NCBI GenBank assembly: GCA_028274465.1
Contig: CM051456.1
Coordinates: forward strand, 84,306,753 to 84,370,752
Direction: 5' to 3'
DNA from: Plantago ovata
Taxonomy: Eukaryota > Streptophyta > Magnoliopsida > Lamiales > Plantaginaceae
Length of the DNA: 64,000 nucleotides
In this document: positions 21,601-32,918 of the stretch, piece after piece
Layout: the number at the start of each line of letters is the position of its first letter
Position numbering within the stretch: position 1 is the stretch's first letter
Notes under the pieces: generated by a model
The model's input: only the letters and a program-made list of their open reading frames with translations
What the model was told of the DNA's origin: nothing
Databases searched by the model: none
Program-made: the position numbers and the translations under genes

Positions 21601-22733
21601 AGAAAGACGATGATGATGACAATCAAGGTCCAAGTCCTGATGCTGGAGGACTAAAGTTGACAGTTGCTGAAAATGTTCAACAAGAAAATCAGCAAGCTGA
21701 ACAACCACAACCTCAGCATGAATCTCAACCTCCTCCTGCTGCTGAAAATCAAGCACCTGTACAAGGTGCTGATACTGAAGAGGAATATGCCAGAAAAAGG
21801 GTTGCCTTGAAAAATGGCAAGAGTCCAGTTTCTGATGCCAAGGTTACTGAAGAAAACCTTGAAGACGAGGATGAAGAAGATGAAGATTACCAACGAGCTC
21901 TACAAAATAGTCTCGTGATCCATGCAAGGCATACGCAGGATCTGGAAATTGGTGAATCTTCAAGACCAAAATCTAAGGAAGTTCCATCCCTTCCACTTAC
22001 TACTGGCGAAACTCCAGTTATTGAGTCTCAAACGTTGCCTTCAGCAACTACTCAATTAAAACTAACTACTGGCGAAACTCCAGTAATTGAGCCCCAAACT
22101 CAATTAAAATAACTATCTACTGGTGAAACTCCAGTCGTTGAGTCTGAAGTGTTGCCATCAGCAACCACTCAACAAAAAGAAAGTGAAGCTACTGACAAAG
22201 GCTCCAAAGTCGCTCAACTTGATGAATCTGAGGATGATGACGACCTGTCAGAAAATGATGATGATCAATCTAAGCGAGACCCAAAAGTCGTTCAGATTCC
22301 TCCTCCTGATTACATCAATGATCTAGACGATGGGCTGAGAGCCGAATTGCTGACGCGTGATGATCAGTTTGCTTCTGAGATTAAGGTTCATTCCTTAACA
22401 CCTCATTTAGTGCCGTTCCCAAGAGTTGAGGAGTTTACTCCCAGAATTCTAGCACTAAAGCAAGTCCATGATGCCTGCAAAGCTGAAGATGAGGCATTGC
22501 TTGCTGAGAGCCCACTTGACATTGGAAAAATACTGGCTACAGTGCTGAGACGCACTACAACTTTGACAATAGCTCAAAGAGACATCAGTCTTTATCATAA
22601 GAGCTATGAAGAAGATGTAAGTCAGGCGCTCAAGCTTGCAAAGAATGCTCTTGTCAAGGCTCAGAATATTATGGATGAGAAGGCCGCAACAGAGAAAAGA
22701 CATGAAGAGAACATGATGAACATTCAATCTTGA
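18631..22733 (+). pseudogene. Sirevirus S2 env-position ORF, broken copy
   Basis: ATG at 18631 (MAPKRQLSKSS) followed by an early TGA, a frameshift near 18985 and a TGA near 19464; then open 19482-21500, 21657-22112 and 22149-22733. The lesions differ from those in S1, so the two copies decayed independently. It contains the same three intron-like GT-AG blocks. The part after 21165, absent from S1, is acidic (EEEEEDEN near 21530, DDDLSENDDD near 22235) and includes a helical stretch ending near 22733, where it runs straight into LTR sequence through a deletion. Function unknown; no membrane segment seen. Confidence 0.78.
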
Positions 22734-24035
22734 AGACTTTCGAAGATCTGAAGACTTGAAGACTTGAAGACTTGAAGATTGCTGAAGACTGGTAAGGCAC
22801 GTGTTGCTCAGAAAGTGGAATTTTCAGCAACAGCATTGCATAAGTGAAAATCTGAAAGACAGAGTAGGTTGTGCTTGCTGAAACTGAGAATGAACACTTA
22901 CTGATGAACATATGTGACCTCTTGTTGAATGTACGTGAATTTGCGCTTCAATGTTAATGTTTGAATTCTGTTCAAATGTGCATTTAATGCAAAGCTTACA
23001 CGCGAAGGACATGAAGAGTAGAAGACAAACAGAGTTGCTGCTGAAAGTACAAAAAGCAAGATAGTGACATGTTAAGGAACAAAAGCCTTAGGATTTGAAA
23101 TTCATAAGGCTCCTTACTTGCACTATAAATAGAGGTCATCCGGCAAAGAGTTGAAGTGTGTCAACAACGTGATCAAACTCTCACTTGTGCTTAAAAACTC
23201 ACAAACCTTCAAACACTCTTACTGCCATTGATCCGTTCCAAGACTTAAAGCTTGAAAAAGCTACTTGTGAAGAAGTAGAACAAACTCAGCTAAGAAATTA
23301 GTTAAGTGTTCTTTCTTTCGAACAAGAACAAGTCTTGACACCAGAAATTATCAAAATTGTTTACTGCAAAGTATTCCAAGTTGTGTTTCTTAGATTACTT
23401 GTTGTAACTGAATAAGTTATAATTAAGTTATCTCACCCCAAAACTCTCTAACTGAAAATACACCCTTTCAGGCGTGATATTCAGGGGGAACTTAATCGAG
23501 CAAGGTTTTGCTGATTAAAAGTACCAAGTTTGGTGGAGAACAAGGTTGAGTTCTCTAGTTTAGGTTGGAGACAAAGCAAGTGTGCTTTGGTTTCTGTTGA
23601 ATCGCTTTAGATAGGAGATTGTAAGGAACCTCAATCATATCTTAGTGGATTCAGTCCTAGAAAGGACAAAGTGGATTAGTTGAGGGATTACGCCACTCTC
23701 AGATACCACTATAAAAGCGTTTGTGTGATTTACTTACTGCATTTAGCTTTCAGCAAATTATATCTGTTTGCACACAGTCACTCACTTCACTTGCTGAAAC
23801 CTTTACTTGCTGAAAGAGCACTTATTGTTTCAAATACTTCCGCTCTCTGATTTTAAGTATCAGCAAATCAAGCTACTGTAAAGTAACTTACGCTTGCTAA
23901 CAAAGTTAAGTATCAACAACCTCATTACTGAAAAGTAATAAGTACTTGCTGAGAAAGTTTTAAACGACAAAAGTTTGAAAAGACTATTCACCCCCCCCCT
24001 CTCTAGTCTTTTCTTGTTGTTTAAAGGGACCAACA
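22734..24035 (+). repeat. Truncated 3' LTR of S2
   Basis: Begins inside the LTR at the GAAGACTT repeats (compare 6395) and runs to CCAACA at 24035. The first ~390 bp of the LTR and the PPT are missing. TATA box (CTATAAATAG) near 23122. Confidence 0.88.
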
Positions 24036-24480
24036 CCTTTGAAACAGTGACACTTACAACTAGTTTAACCTTGCTAGTGCACTTCATAAATCTTGATTCT
24101 GCAAACAGAACCTTACAACTTTGCTAGTGCACTTCCTAAATCTTGATTATGCTAAATTGCCAAGAGTTTAAAGTGATGTAACTTGGTTCTCTGTGAAGAT
24201 ATTATGAGAACTTGATAAATACAAATTACAAAATATGAAGGAAAAAAAAGATCATATACTCAACATCCATAAAACATAAATCTAAAGACAACCAATTAAG
24301 TTCATGTCAACTACCCTTGTAAAGAAGCCCCTGAATCTGATAGATCCATCTAACTATTTTCTGATAGCTAGGCCTGCTTAAACCATTTCCGCTTCCATAT
24401 GATGAGTTCCAGCTTAAGAACAGCATCATATTACTCCAATGTTTCTTATAAAAATCACTTGTAACAAGAAGACAATTCTC
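24036..24480. other. MYB-array 3' flank duplicate
   Basis: Matches 46800-47200 (for example TTGCTAGTGCACTTC and CCCCTGAATCTGATAGATCC). It ends near 24480 where copia-derived DNA begins. No gene seen. Confidence 0.65.
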
Positions 24481-24960
24481 AAGAGATGAACGAAAGAAGA
24501 GAAGCAGTTGCAAAATTGTGCAGCAGAGAAGAAGAAGATGTGAACAGAGTCACAGAACGCAAGAGAGCGTGCGCACAGGACGGGAACGATTCTATTGCTT
24601 ATCAGTGCCGGCAAAAGACAGAAAAAAGAAAATAGACGTAAAAAAAGGATATGGACGCAGAAGAAGATAATTGATGATTATGCGGAAGCTAAAGAATAGT
24701 ACAGAAAAACCCTGCTAACCTCGCTCTGATACCATGTCAGAGTACGCTGGAAAACATGGTAGAAGAGTAAAAACTCCGTTCTTGTATGAACAAGGCTCTG
24801 CGGCAGTCTGTACAGGAAACAAACCTACCTACTGTCTGGTATTTATAGCTGCTAAACTACTTATCTAGATAGACAATCATACCCTTGTACGATTTACAAT
24901 CCTAAACTAATACGTTGCTTCTTCTCAAAGATCTTACCAAACAACAATAGCCTGCACCAA
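24481..24960 (-). mobile_element. Copia leader, PBS and LTR fragment, minus strand
   Basis: On the minus strand, TGGTATCAGAGC (complement of initiator tRNA-Met; plus-strand 24719-24734) follows an LTR end at about 24735, with a leader running toward 24481. The LTR extends right from 24735 to an undefined point before 24980. It is opposed in direction to the plus-strand copia coding DNA that follows, so two elements or an inversion are joined here. Confidence 0.6.
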
Positions 24961-24964
24961 CTAT

Positions 24965-26974
24965 TGACGCCTCCTCAGGTGCTCAGAACATGCCTTCTCC
25001 CCGCAAATCAATGCCATTTCCTCTTGAAATTTCTACAATGCTTCATCCCTTACTGATGAACAATGGGCAGGTACTTCTATTAACCATGTCTATAATTTTT
25101 TAAATAATGTTATATTGCTTCTTGCTTCAGGAGCATCATATCATATCATTTATTCACCATCATATATACTCACAACATATGAAATGTTGTTTCAAAAGTT
25201 CAATTACCAACTCAAGAATTTACACAAGTCACACATATTGGTGATATCATTATTGAACAGAATGTCATTCTTAAAAATGTTTTATGTGTCCCTTCTTTTA
25301 AGGTAAATTTAATTGTTGTTTCCAGATTAACAGAAGACAATGATATATCAATTATATTTAACAAAAATTGTAAACAGCAGATGAACTCTTCAACAGTGGA
25401 GATTGGAAGAATCAGAATTGAGCATGGACTCTATCATGTTAGCTTGCATCCCTTGACATTTTCACAATTGCATCTGTGTAATCGTCCAAATAAGGAATTG
25501 TGGCATTCTAGATTATGACACATTCCAATTACAAGACTCAAATTAATTGAGCAATTTTCCCCTATTTTTAACAAGCACTGAAGTGCAAGTTTGTGATGTC
25601 TGTAGCAAGGCTAAACATAAGAAATCTCCTTTTCCAGTTAATGACAATTGTTCTAGTACTTCTATTTTTTAGCTTTTACATATTGATATTTGGGGCCATT
25701 TTCTCAAACAAGCTTGAATGGTCATCGTTTTTTCTTAACTATTGTAGATGATTACTCTAGACTGACATGGACTTTCTTGATGAAATACAAGTCAGATGTA
25801 GCAACAATTTTGCCCAATTTCATCACGCAGATTGCTACACAATTCAATAAAAAAGTTATAATCATAAGAACCGATAATGGAGTTGAATTTCACATGGAAT
25901 CTTTTTATAACAAACATGGCATATTACACCAAAAGACATGTGTTTACACTCCTGAACAAAATGGTGATGTTGAAAGAAAACACCAAATACATATTAATAT
26001 GGCACGAGCCTTGATTTTTCAAGCTGAACTACCTCTCAAATTCTGGGGTGATGCAATTTTAACTACCACATATCTCATCAACAGAGTTCCTTCTGTTGTC
26101 ATCAATAATGATACACCTTATGAAAGTCTGTTTGGTATGAAACCAGAATATTCACATATTAAAACACTTGGATGTCTTGCTTATGGTGCATCCATAAAAG
26201 AATTATGCCATAAATTCAGTTCTCAGGCCAGAAAGGCTATCTTTATTTGCTATCCTTCTCAAGTGAAAGGATACAAGCTGTTTGATCTGGAACAACACAT
26301 TACTTTTATCTCTCGTGATGTGGTATTCCATGAACACATTTTTCCTTTTAGTGAAAAGTTTAATGTTCTTGATTCACAAGAAAACGTGGCTCATGACAAC
26401 TTCCAAGACATTTTATTTGCTCCAATCACACATGATTCTCGAGCAGATGAACCACAAGATCTCGAACAGATGAACAACACTCTAATTCTCCACATTCAAT
26501 AACGATTCTGGATACACAAGTAGATGTTCCCTCACCTAATCAATCTTCAGACAAACCTGAACGACATCAATCATCATCTTCCTCTTACCAGAGTTCTATC
26601 TCATCCCAGAATAGGTCAGGTTCCAAATCTCCCAATTCTATTCAATCTATTCCATTGGCAAAACCTCTACTTGCAGAAGAATTTTCTACAGATCATCCAG
26701 AATTACAACATCAACAAGAACACATTCCTACTGTACGGAAATCAACCATAGAAACATAGAGAAATTCATTATTAAAGGATTTCATTGTGCTGAACTGAAG
26801 AAAGGCACAAGAGCACCTGCACAGTCAGACACACATCATCCCATCTCTAATTTTTTATCCTATGATCGACTCTCAGAAAATCAAATAGCCTTCTTTGTTT
26901 CTCTATCAACTCTTGATGAACCCAAATCATTTCAACAGGCTATTCAATATCCACAATTGGGACAGGCTATTCAG
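24965..26974 (+). pseudogene. Ty1/copia pol remnant: gag end, protease, integrase
   Basis: Plus-strand copia fragment with many stops and frameshifts. A protease site is readable at about 25115-25145 as ASGASYHI, where the catalytic Asp of DSG is Ala. The integrase is well preserved at about 25678-26250: HIDIWGP, VDDYSR, RTDNGVEF and NGDVERKH keep the D-D-E residues. It continues past 26503 in broken frames and stops at the first bases of RT (DEPKSFQQAIQ) where the palindrome begins. RT and RNase H are absent. Confidence 0.85.
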
Positions 26975-28375
26975 TGATGACAGTGTTTTTTACACTATCA
27001 TTCGAGTCCTTTTTCACCAATTTAGCTATCCTCTTGCATGCATTTTAGTGCATTTTGTTAGAATAGTGTCAGGTTTCCATTTCTTTTGTTATTTTCAGGT
27101 TTTAGGTGAAAATCGCACTTTTGGATGTAAATCATGGCGAAACATTGAAGTTTTCGTGTAACAAGATCACCCGTGGTGTGTCAAGGAGTACCGGGACATG
27201 TGTCAAGGCCAAAAGACCACGTTTCGGAGCTCAAAGCCATTCCCAAGGCCAAGGAGAACATGAAAGATTCGAGATATCTTGTATGAGGCGGAAACGGTAG
27301 TTCATTCGGAGTTCGGGTGAATATTTTGGAGCCTTTGAAGTGAAATCTCGAAGTTCCATTTGTATAGTCTCAGTATTTTGGGCACCAATGTTTCATACGA
27401 CATTAGATTTGGATGAGATTACAACCTACGCGTAGCTAACACGAAGAGCTATCCAACGGTGGGTCTTACGTGCCAATCCGAGTCAGGAAGCGCCCGGAAT
27501 CTCTGTTCGAAATTATGGAAAACTTGCTACTCGTGTCAGGCGGACCGCCGCGTACGGGGCGGTCCGCCGGGTTCTGGGGTTTAAGTCTGTAAAATAATGA
27601 TGAAAGATATGAAAAATCGCAGCTTTTACAAATTTATATAAAGCTTTCGGAAGCTCCCCGGCGGACCGCCCCGTACGCGGCGGTCCGCCTGACTTCTGGG
27701 GTTTAAGTCTGTAAAATAATGATGAAAGATATGAAAAATCGCAGCTTTTACAAATTTATATAAAGCTTTCGGAAGCTCCCCGGCGGACCACCCCGTACGC
27801 GGCGGTCCGCCTGACACGGGCAGCAAGTTTTCCATAAGTTCGAACAGAGATTCCGGGCGCTTCCTGACTCGGATTGGCACGTAAGACCCACCGTTGGATA
27901 GCTCTTCGTGTTAGCTACGCGTAGGTTGTAATCTCATCCAAATCCAATGTCGTATGAAACATTGGTGCCCAAAATACTGAGACTATACAAATGGAACTTC
28001 GAGATTTCACTTCAAAGACTCCAAAATCTTCACCCGAACTCCGAATGAACTACCGTTTCCGCCTCATACAAGATATCTCGAATCTTTCATGTTCTCCTTG
28101 GCCTTGGGAATGGCTTTGAGCTCCGAAACTTGGTCTTTTGGCCTTGAAACACGTCCCGGTACTCCTTGACACACCACGGGTGATCTTGTTACACAAAAAC
28201 TTCAATGTTTCGCCATGATTTACATCCAAAAGTGCGATTTTCACCTAAAACCTGAAAATAACAAAAGAAATGGAAACCTGACACTATTCTAACAAAATGC
28301 ACTAAAATGCATGCAAGAGGATAGTTAAATTGGTGAAAAAGGACTCGAATGATAGTGTAAAAAACACTGTCATCA
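26975..28375. repeat. 1.4-kb palindrome of two LTR-like arms
   Basis: The left arm (about 26975-27573) starts TGATGACAGTG; the right arm (about 27778-28375) is its near-perfect reverse complement, ending CACTGTCATCA. The ~204-bp centre holds two direct repeats that include TTCTGGGGTTTAAGTCTG and GC-rich GGCGGACCG..CGGTCCGCC palindromes. The arm start resembles LTR starts of some plant Ty3/gypsy elements (from memory). The left neighbour is copia RT, the right neighbour is MYB copy C; no TSD links them. No ORF of note. Confidence 0.8.
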
Positions 28376-28763
28376 TGTTGTTCATGGCCACCCAGCAGAA
28401 CCCCTACGAAAACCAAAGGCACCTAAAAAGTGGACAGATGAGGAGCAGATGGCGTTCTTACATGGACTGAACAAACATGGCAAAGGTAAGTGGAAACCAA
28501 TTGCTGACGAATTTGTTAAGACCAGAAACGCTAGGCAAGTTGCCAGCCACGCGCAAAAGTATTACATCAAATTGGCTACTTCTGATTCTGACAAGAAGCG
28601 TTTCCGTCCTAGTATTTTTGACTTGGTGATTGATGATCAACAATCGATCACAATATCGTTCGAAGAAAAAACACAGAAAGAAACTCCAACAATTGATAGC
28701 AAATCTTGTGCAGTTCCTCCTCCAGTGAACAAGAAGAAGAAAGCTACTACTGGTGATCCGTGA
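28376..28763 (+). pseudogene. MYB copy C, 5'-truncated
   Basis: The MYB frame resumes right at the palindrome edge (VVHGHPAEPLRKP) and stays open through KWTDEEQMAF, GKGKWKPIADEF and VASHAQKYY to a TGA at 28761. The start codon, the LFGV motif and the promoter are gone. The coding part is otherwise clean, so the truncation seems to be the main damage. Confidence 0.82.
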
Positions 28764-29231
28764 AAAAAACCTCTACATACTTTGGCGATTGGAAAATATT
28801 ATACTAATTCATTGTACCTAACTGAGTAGTTGTATAGTACTTAATTATCGAGTGGTAGAGATTTAATAAACTTGATCGCATTTCTTAAATTCCCAACGTG
28901 AAGTGAAATGAAGCGCAAAACTTCATCTTTAGTTAAATGAAGTGCAAAACACTCCATTCACTGCACAAAGTTTCATTTGCATTAAAATTGGACGTCGAGA
29001 TTACAAAATGGTACAAAGCTTAGATATTGTTCCTTTATATTAACTTGATAAGTATTACTACTTTTTATCTTGTTACCTTGAATATAACAGAGATCCAAAA
29101 TAAAGGTCCTTTTAAGCTAACTTTCCAACTGGATGCATACAACCCAAACACAGTATATAAATATGTATTCCCAACCTTCTCTAAACACAAAACCAATTCT
29201 CAGTACAAATAATTAAGAAATTCGTTGAAAC
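28764..29231 (+). promoter_or_regulatory. MYB copy C 3' flank and promoter block of MYB copy D
   Basis: 28764-28890 is MYB 3' flank. From about 28895 comes the conserved promoter block with the GAAGCGCAAAAC repeats and CAGTATATAAATATG. The expected start codon at about 29219 is ATT rather than ATG. GAAAC at 29227-29231 is the left TSD of the next element. Confidence 0.65.
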
Positions 29232-30019
29232 TGTTGGAAATATAAGCTCAATTTGAATTTTATGAATTTAGAAGGACTCAATTGAATGAAGAAGAACCTA
29301 GAGGGGTTGGTGTGCATAAAGAGAATTTTAGGATTTGAAGGTTCTGGAGTTTTTTGAAGCACATGTAGTATATCTTGCAATGGTCTATGTCGGACAAGGA
29401 GAGAACAAAGAAATCAAGACTAGAAGGATCTAGTATGGCGGCAGATGATAAGATAAGTAAGTATAAAGAACTATCTAGCTAGCTCTACAACCGACATAGT
29501 AGTACTTCCTCCGTACACTTAATAGTTTTACACTTTGTTTTTGTTGACTTTTTATGTCCGGTTTGGCCTCAAATTAATCATAATTGATTACCAAAAAAAT
29601 TAATTTGAAAATTTATATTATACAAATATAAGAAGTATACTTTCCTAATATAATTTTTTAAATTATTTTTTCCCAACGAGTTATTATTAATTTGAGGTCA
29701 AATTGGTCATCGAAAGGCAACAAAAATAAAGTGTAAAACCCTAAAGTTTCCGGAGGAAGTACTAGTATAAATATGTGTGTAATGAATGAATGAGTGAATG
29801 AATGAGTGAAAGAAGAATAAGAGAGTGACAAGCAGAAGCTTGAGAGAAAGAGTGAAAAACAGAGTGATAAAACATAGCAGCAGCTCGTGAGTTAAAAAAG
29901 AAGTGTGTGAGATTATTGTAACAAAATTGTTATACTTTCTTGTGTAAATAAAAGTGAGATTTTTCCGTTGCGCCAAAATTAATCGATCCTGGTACCTGAA
30001 GGTGTTGAAATGTCCATCA
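29232..30019 (+). repeat. 5' LTR of the copia in MYB copy D
   Basis: TGTTGGAAATATAAGC ... GTCCATCA, 788 bp. It is longer than the 3' LTR (531 bp) because a MITE sits at 29505-29759. Contains GAATGAGTGAA-type tandem words. Confidence 0.9.
29505..29759. mobile_element. Stowaway-like MITE in the 5' LTR
   Basis: Terminal inverted repeats CTTCCTCCG...CGGAGGAAG flanked by TA (29503-29504 and 29760-29761), 255 bp, AT-rich, non-coding. Termini and TA target fit Tc1/mariner-derived Stowaway MITEs. The 3' LTR of the same element lacks it, so it inserted after the retrotransposon. Confidence 0.88.
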
Positions 30020-30084
30020 AATTTGGTATCAGAGCTGAGTTGTTTGGAGTTTAACGAGTGCAAGGTGGTACGTTATTCTCATCT

Positions 30085-30939
30085 ATGGCGTCCATATCGA
30101 ATATGTTGCAGCCGCAAGTACCGAAGTTGGAGAAGCATAACTATGGTAATTGGAGTATACAAATGAGAGTCTTGTTGCAATCACAAGACTTGTGGGATAT
30201 TGTTGAAGCGGGATATGATGAACCTGCGTCAACGGAGGATGAAGCCGCATTGACGAACAATCAGAAGAATGCTTTAAAGGAGGCGCGGAAGCGAGATAAG
30301 AAAGCGATGTACATTATCTATCAAGGTGTAGATGAAACAACGTTCGAAAGGATTAGCGCAGCGGCCACATCAAAGGAAGCATGGGAGATTTTGAAACATT
30401 CACATACTGGCGTAGATAAAGCGGTGCGTGTTCATCTCCAAATTCTTCGAGCTGAATTTGAGTCATTGAATATGAGCGAGTCGGAGTCTTTTGTTGATTA
30501 TTGCAAGAGAATGTTGGTGCTCGTAAACCAAATGAAAAGGCTCGGAGAACAAATTGAAGATGTTCGAGTTGTGGAGAAGATCTTAAGGTCATTGACAGGA
30601 AAGTTCGAACACGTAGTCGCAGCAATTGAGGAATCGAAGGACCTCAATAATATGACGGTGGACCAATTGCAAAGCAGTTTGGAGGTGCACGAGCAAAGGA
30701 TGAAGAAGAAGAGCTCTGGATCGTTGGAGAATACTCTAGAAGCAAAGATGAATATAAAAGAAGAGAATAAGTTGGAGTTTGCAGCATCTCGAGGAAGAGG
30801 CAATCGTGGACGCAGTTATTATCGAGGTCAAGGAGCCCGTCAAGCTTATCCGAGACAGGGAGGACAAAATTACGACTCTGGTCAAGAAGTTTTTACACCA
30901 CGAGGCCGTGGTCAAGGACGTGGACGAGGCTATGTATGA
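30085..30939 (+). CDS. Copia Gag (UBN2 type)
   Basis: Start chosen at ATG 30085 (MASISNMLQP); the frame is open slightly further upstream. PKLEKHNYGNWSIQMRVLL is the usual beginning of the UBN2/DUF4219 capsid domain of copia Gag; the C-terminal part is RG-rich (GRGNRGRS, GRGQGRGRG). The frame ends at a TGA (30937) that looks like a CGA-to-TGA change, because the same frame continues into a zinc knuckle CYNCHKFGHYSNEC near 30995. Forms the particle; probably truncated before the knuckle here. Confidence 0.82.
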   Translation: MASISNMLQPQVPKLEKHNYGNWSIQMRVLLQSQDLWDIVEAGYDEPASTEDEAALTNNQKNALKEARKRDKKAMYIIYQGVDETTFERISAAATSKEAWEILKHSHTGVDKAVRVHLQILRAEFESLNMSESESFVDYCKRMLVLVNQMKRLGEQIEDVRVVEKILRSLTGKFEHVVAAIEESKDLNNMTVDQLQSSLEVHEQRMKKKSSGSLENTLEAKMNIKEENKLEFAASRGRGNRGRSYYRGQGARQAYPRQGGQNYDSGQEVFTPRGRGQGRGRGYV

Positions 30940-32890
30940 GGCGGACACAATCAATGGGTAAGTTGGCAGACTTTTGATAAAAGCAATGTTGAGTGCTATA
31001 ATTGTCATAAGTTTGGACATTATAGCAATGAGTGTCGACAAGAAAAATTCAACGGAGGTCGGCATCAAGTAAATTATGTAGATACCAGTGTCGAAAACGA
31101 TGATGGAGCAACATCATTGTTCATCCATAAAGGTGTTGATGGAGATGAATATTCCACGTGGTATCTTGATAGCGGAGCTAGCAATCGTATGTGCAGAAAG
31201 AAGGAGATGTTCATGGAGCTGGAAGAAACTTCACAAGTACATGTGACGTTCGGAGACTCCTCCAAAGTTCCTGTCTGAGGCAAAGGTACGATGCTTTACA
31301 AATCCAAATCTAGTAATCATGGTGACATATCAAACGTTTATTACATACCTGCTTCGAAAAGCAACATTTTAAGCCTTGATCAACTCTTGGAGAAAGGTTT
31401 TAACATCACTATGAAAGATTCGCACTTGACACTTAGAGATTCACGTGGAAATTTAATTACACATGAAGATGGCGAAGAATAGGTTATTCCTGATATTACT
31501 GAAGCATGATACACTGAAGTGTATGAAAAGCATCATTAAAGATGAGTCGTAGTTATGGCATCTACGATTTGGACACTTAAATTTTGGAGGCTTGAAGTTA
31601 TTGTCCACGAAGAATATGGTGAAAGGTCTGACTCATATTGATCATCCGAATGAAGTGTGTCAAGGATGCATTCTTGGAAAGCATCACAGACCAAGTTTCT
31701 CGAAGGAAAAGAGATGGAGAGCCTAATGTCCGTTGAAGATTGTGCACACGGATGTTTGTGGTCCACTAACGCCCGTCACACTTGGAGGTAACCACTACTT
31801 TCTTACTTTTATTGATGATTTTTCTAGAAAGACATGGGTTTATTTCTTCAATAGAAAATCAGAAGTATTTGAGGTCTTTAAGGAATTCAAGAATATGGTG
31901 GAGAAACAAAGTGGTTACCGTGTAAAAATCCTAAGGTCTGATCAAGGTGGCGAATATACATCGGAAGTGTTTGAGAGATTTTGCAAACATCATGGGATCA
32001 TTCACCAATTGACGCCTGCTTACACGCCACAGCTTAATGGAGTAGCATAAAGGAAGAATCACACGATATTGGATATGGCAAGGAGCATGGTGAAAGGGAA
32101 GAACTTGCCAAGAGAATTTTGGGCAGAAGCCGTAGCGACGAGCCTGTACTTGTTGAACCATTGTCCAACAAAACGTGTACGCTTCAAGACACCTGAAGAA
32201 GCATGGAGCGGATTCAAGCCAGGGGTCTCACACTTGAGAGTATTCGGATTCATTGCATATGTGAAAATTCCGGAGGCCAGAAGGACCAAGCTTGACGACA
32301 AAGGTGAGAAGTGTATTTTTGTTGGATATGGAGATAGAATGATGGGTTATAAGCTATATAACCCACTTACGAAGAAGAATATTATAAGTCGGGATGTCGT
32401 CTTCGAAGAAGATCAATTAAGGAATTGGAATGATCCACAAGACAAAGGAAAGTCCATTGTTGTTGAAGGTGAAGCAGAAGCTCACATAGAAGTTGATGAA
32501 CCAAAGTCACCATCAAGAAGAACACGGAGTTTGAGTGATATTTATGAAGCAACGGAAGCAAAAGAGGAAGATGGAAATGCGAATCGGATTTGTCTTCATG
32601 CAAATTGCAATCTTAAAACTTTCGAAGACATTAGGGGAAAGAAGAAATGGTTGACTATGGTGAATAAACGAATGGGAATCATTAAGAGAATAGGTACATG
32701 TTTTCGGAGGAAGCCGCCCGAAGGCCAGAGAACAATTGGCGCTAGAAGTGCATATAGACAAAAAAATACTTCATCGAAAAGGTTCGGATATAGAAATCAT
32801 GATTGGTGGAAATCGAATTCAAATTCAAAGAAGTGGAGTCGATATATTCCGTACGAGGTGAGTAAGTTACATAAAGATGATGCGAAGTGA
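30940..32890 (+). pseudogene. Copia protease and integrase with stops; RT deleted
   Basis: In-frame continuation of gag: zinc knuckle near 30995, protease WYLDSGASNRM near 31160, pre-integrase WHLRFGHLN near 31560, integrase from 31733 (HTDVCGP, FIDDFSR, RSDQGGEY). The expected catalytic Glu (NGVxERK-type motif) is a TAA at about 32048. Further stops include TGA at about 31276. 32069-32890 is open: integrase C-terminus ([14 protein letters not shown]), then a short run from the start of RT ([15 protein letters not shown]) and an abrupt end. Several stops fit C-to-T decay. Confidence 0.85.
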
Positions 32891-32918
32891 ATTTTGACAA
32901 ATTGAGCTTAAGGGAGGA

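Larger units (their letters stand above)
12862..24035 (+). mobile_element. Sirevirus element S2, 5'-truncated and internally deleted
   Basis: Order: gag remnant, protease, tiny integrase remnant, RT/RNase H, hairpin spacer, env-position ORF, truncated 3' LTR. It has no 5' LTR or PBS, lacks the integrase core and lacks the env-3' end, PPT and 5' part of the LTR. It is a dead element. Its RT and env-position sequence is almost the same as S1, so both derive from one recently active family. Left limit is set by where MYB-flank homology ends and is approximate. Confidence 0.85.

Noticed and set aside
27106..28422. Small mirrored frames in the palindrome arms (64 and 77-88 residues)
   Set aside because: They are the same sequence read twice because of the inverted repeat; no known domain.
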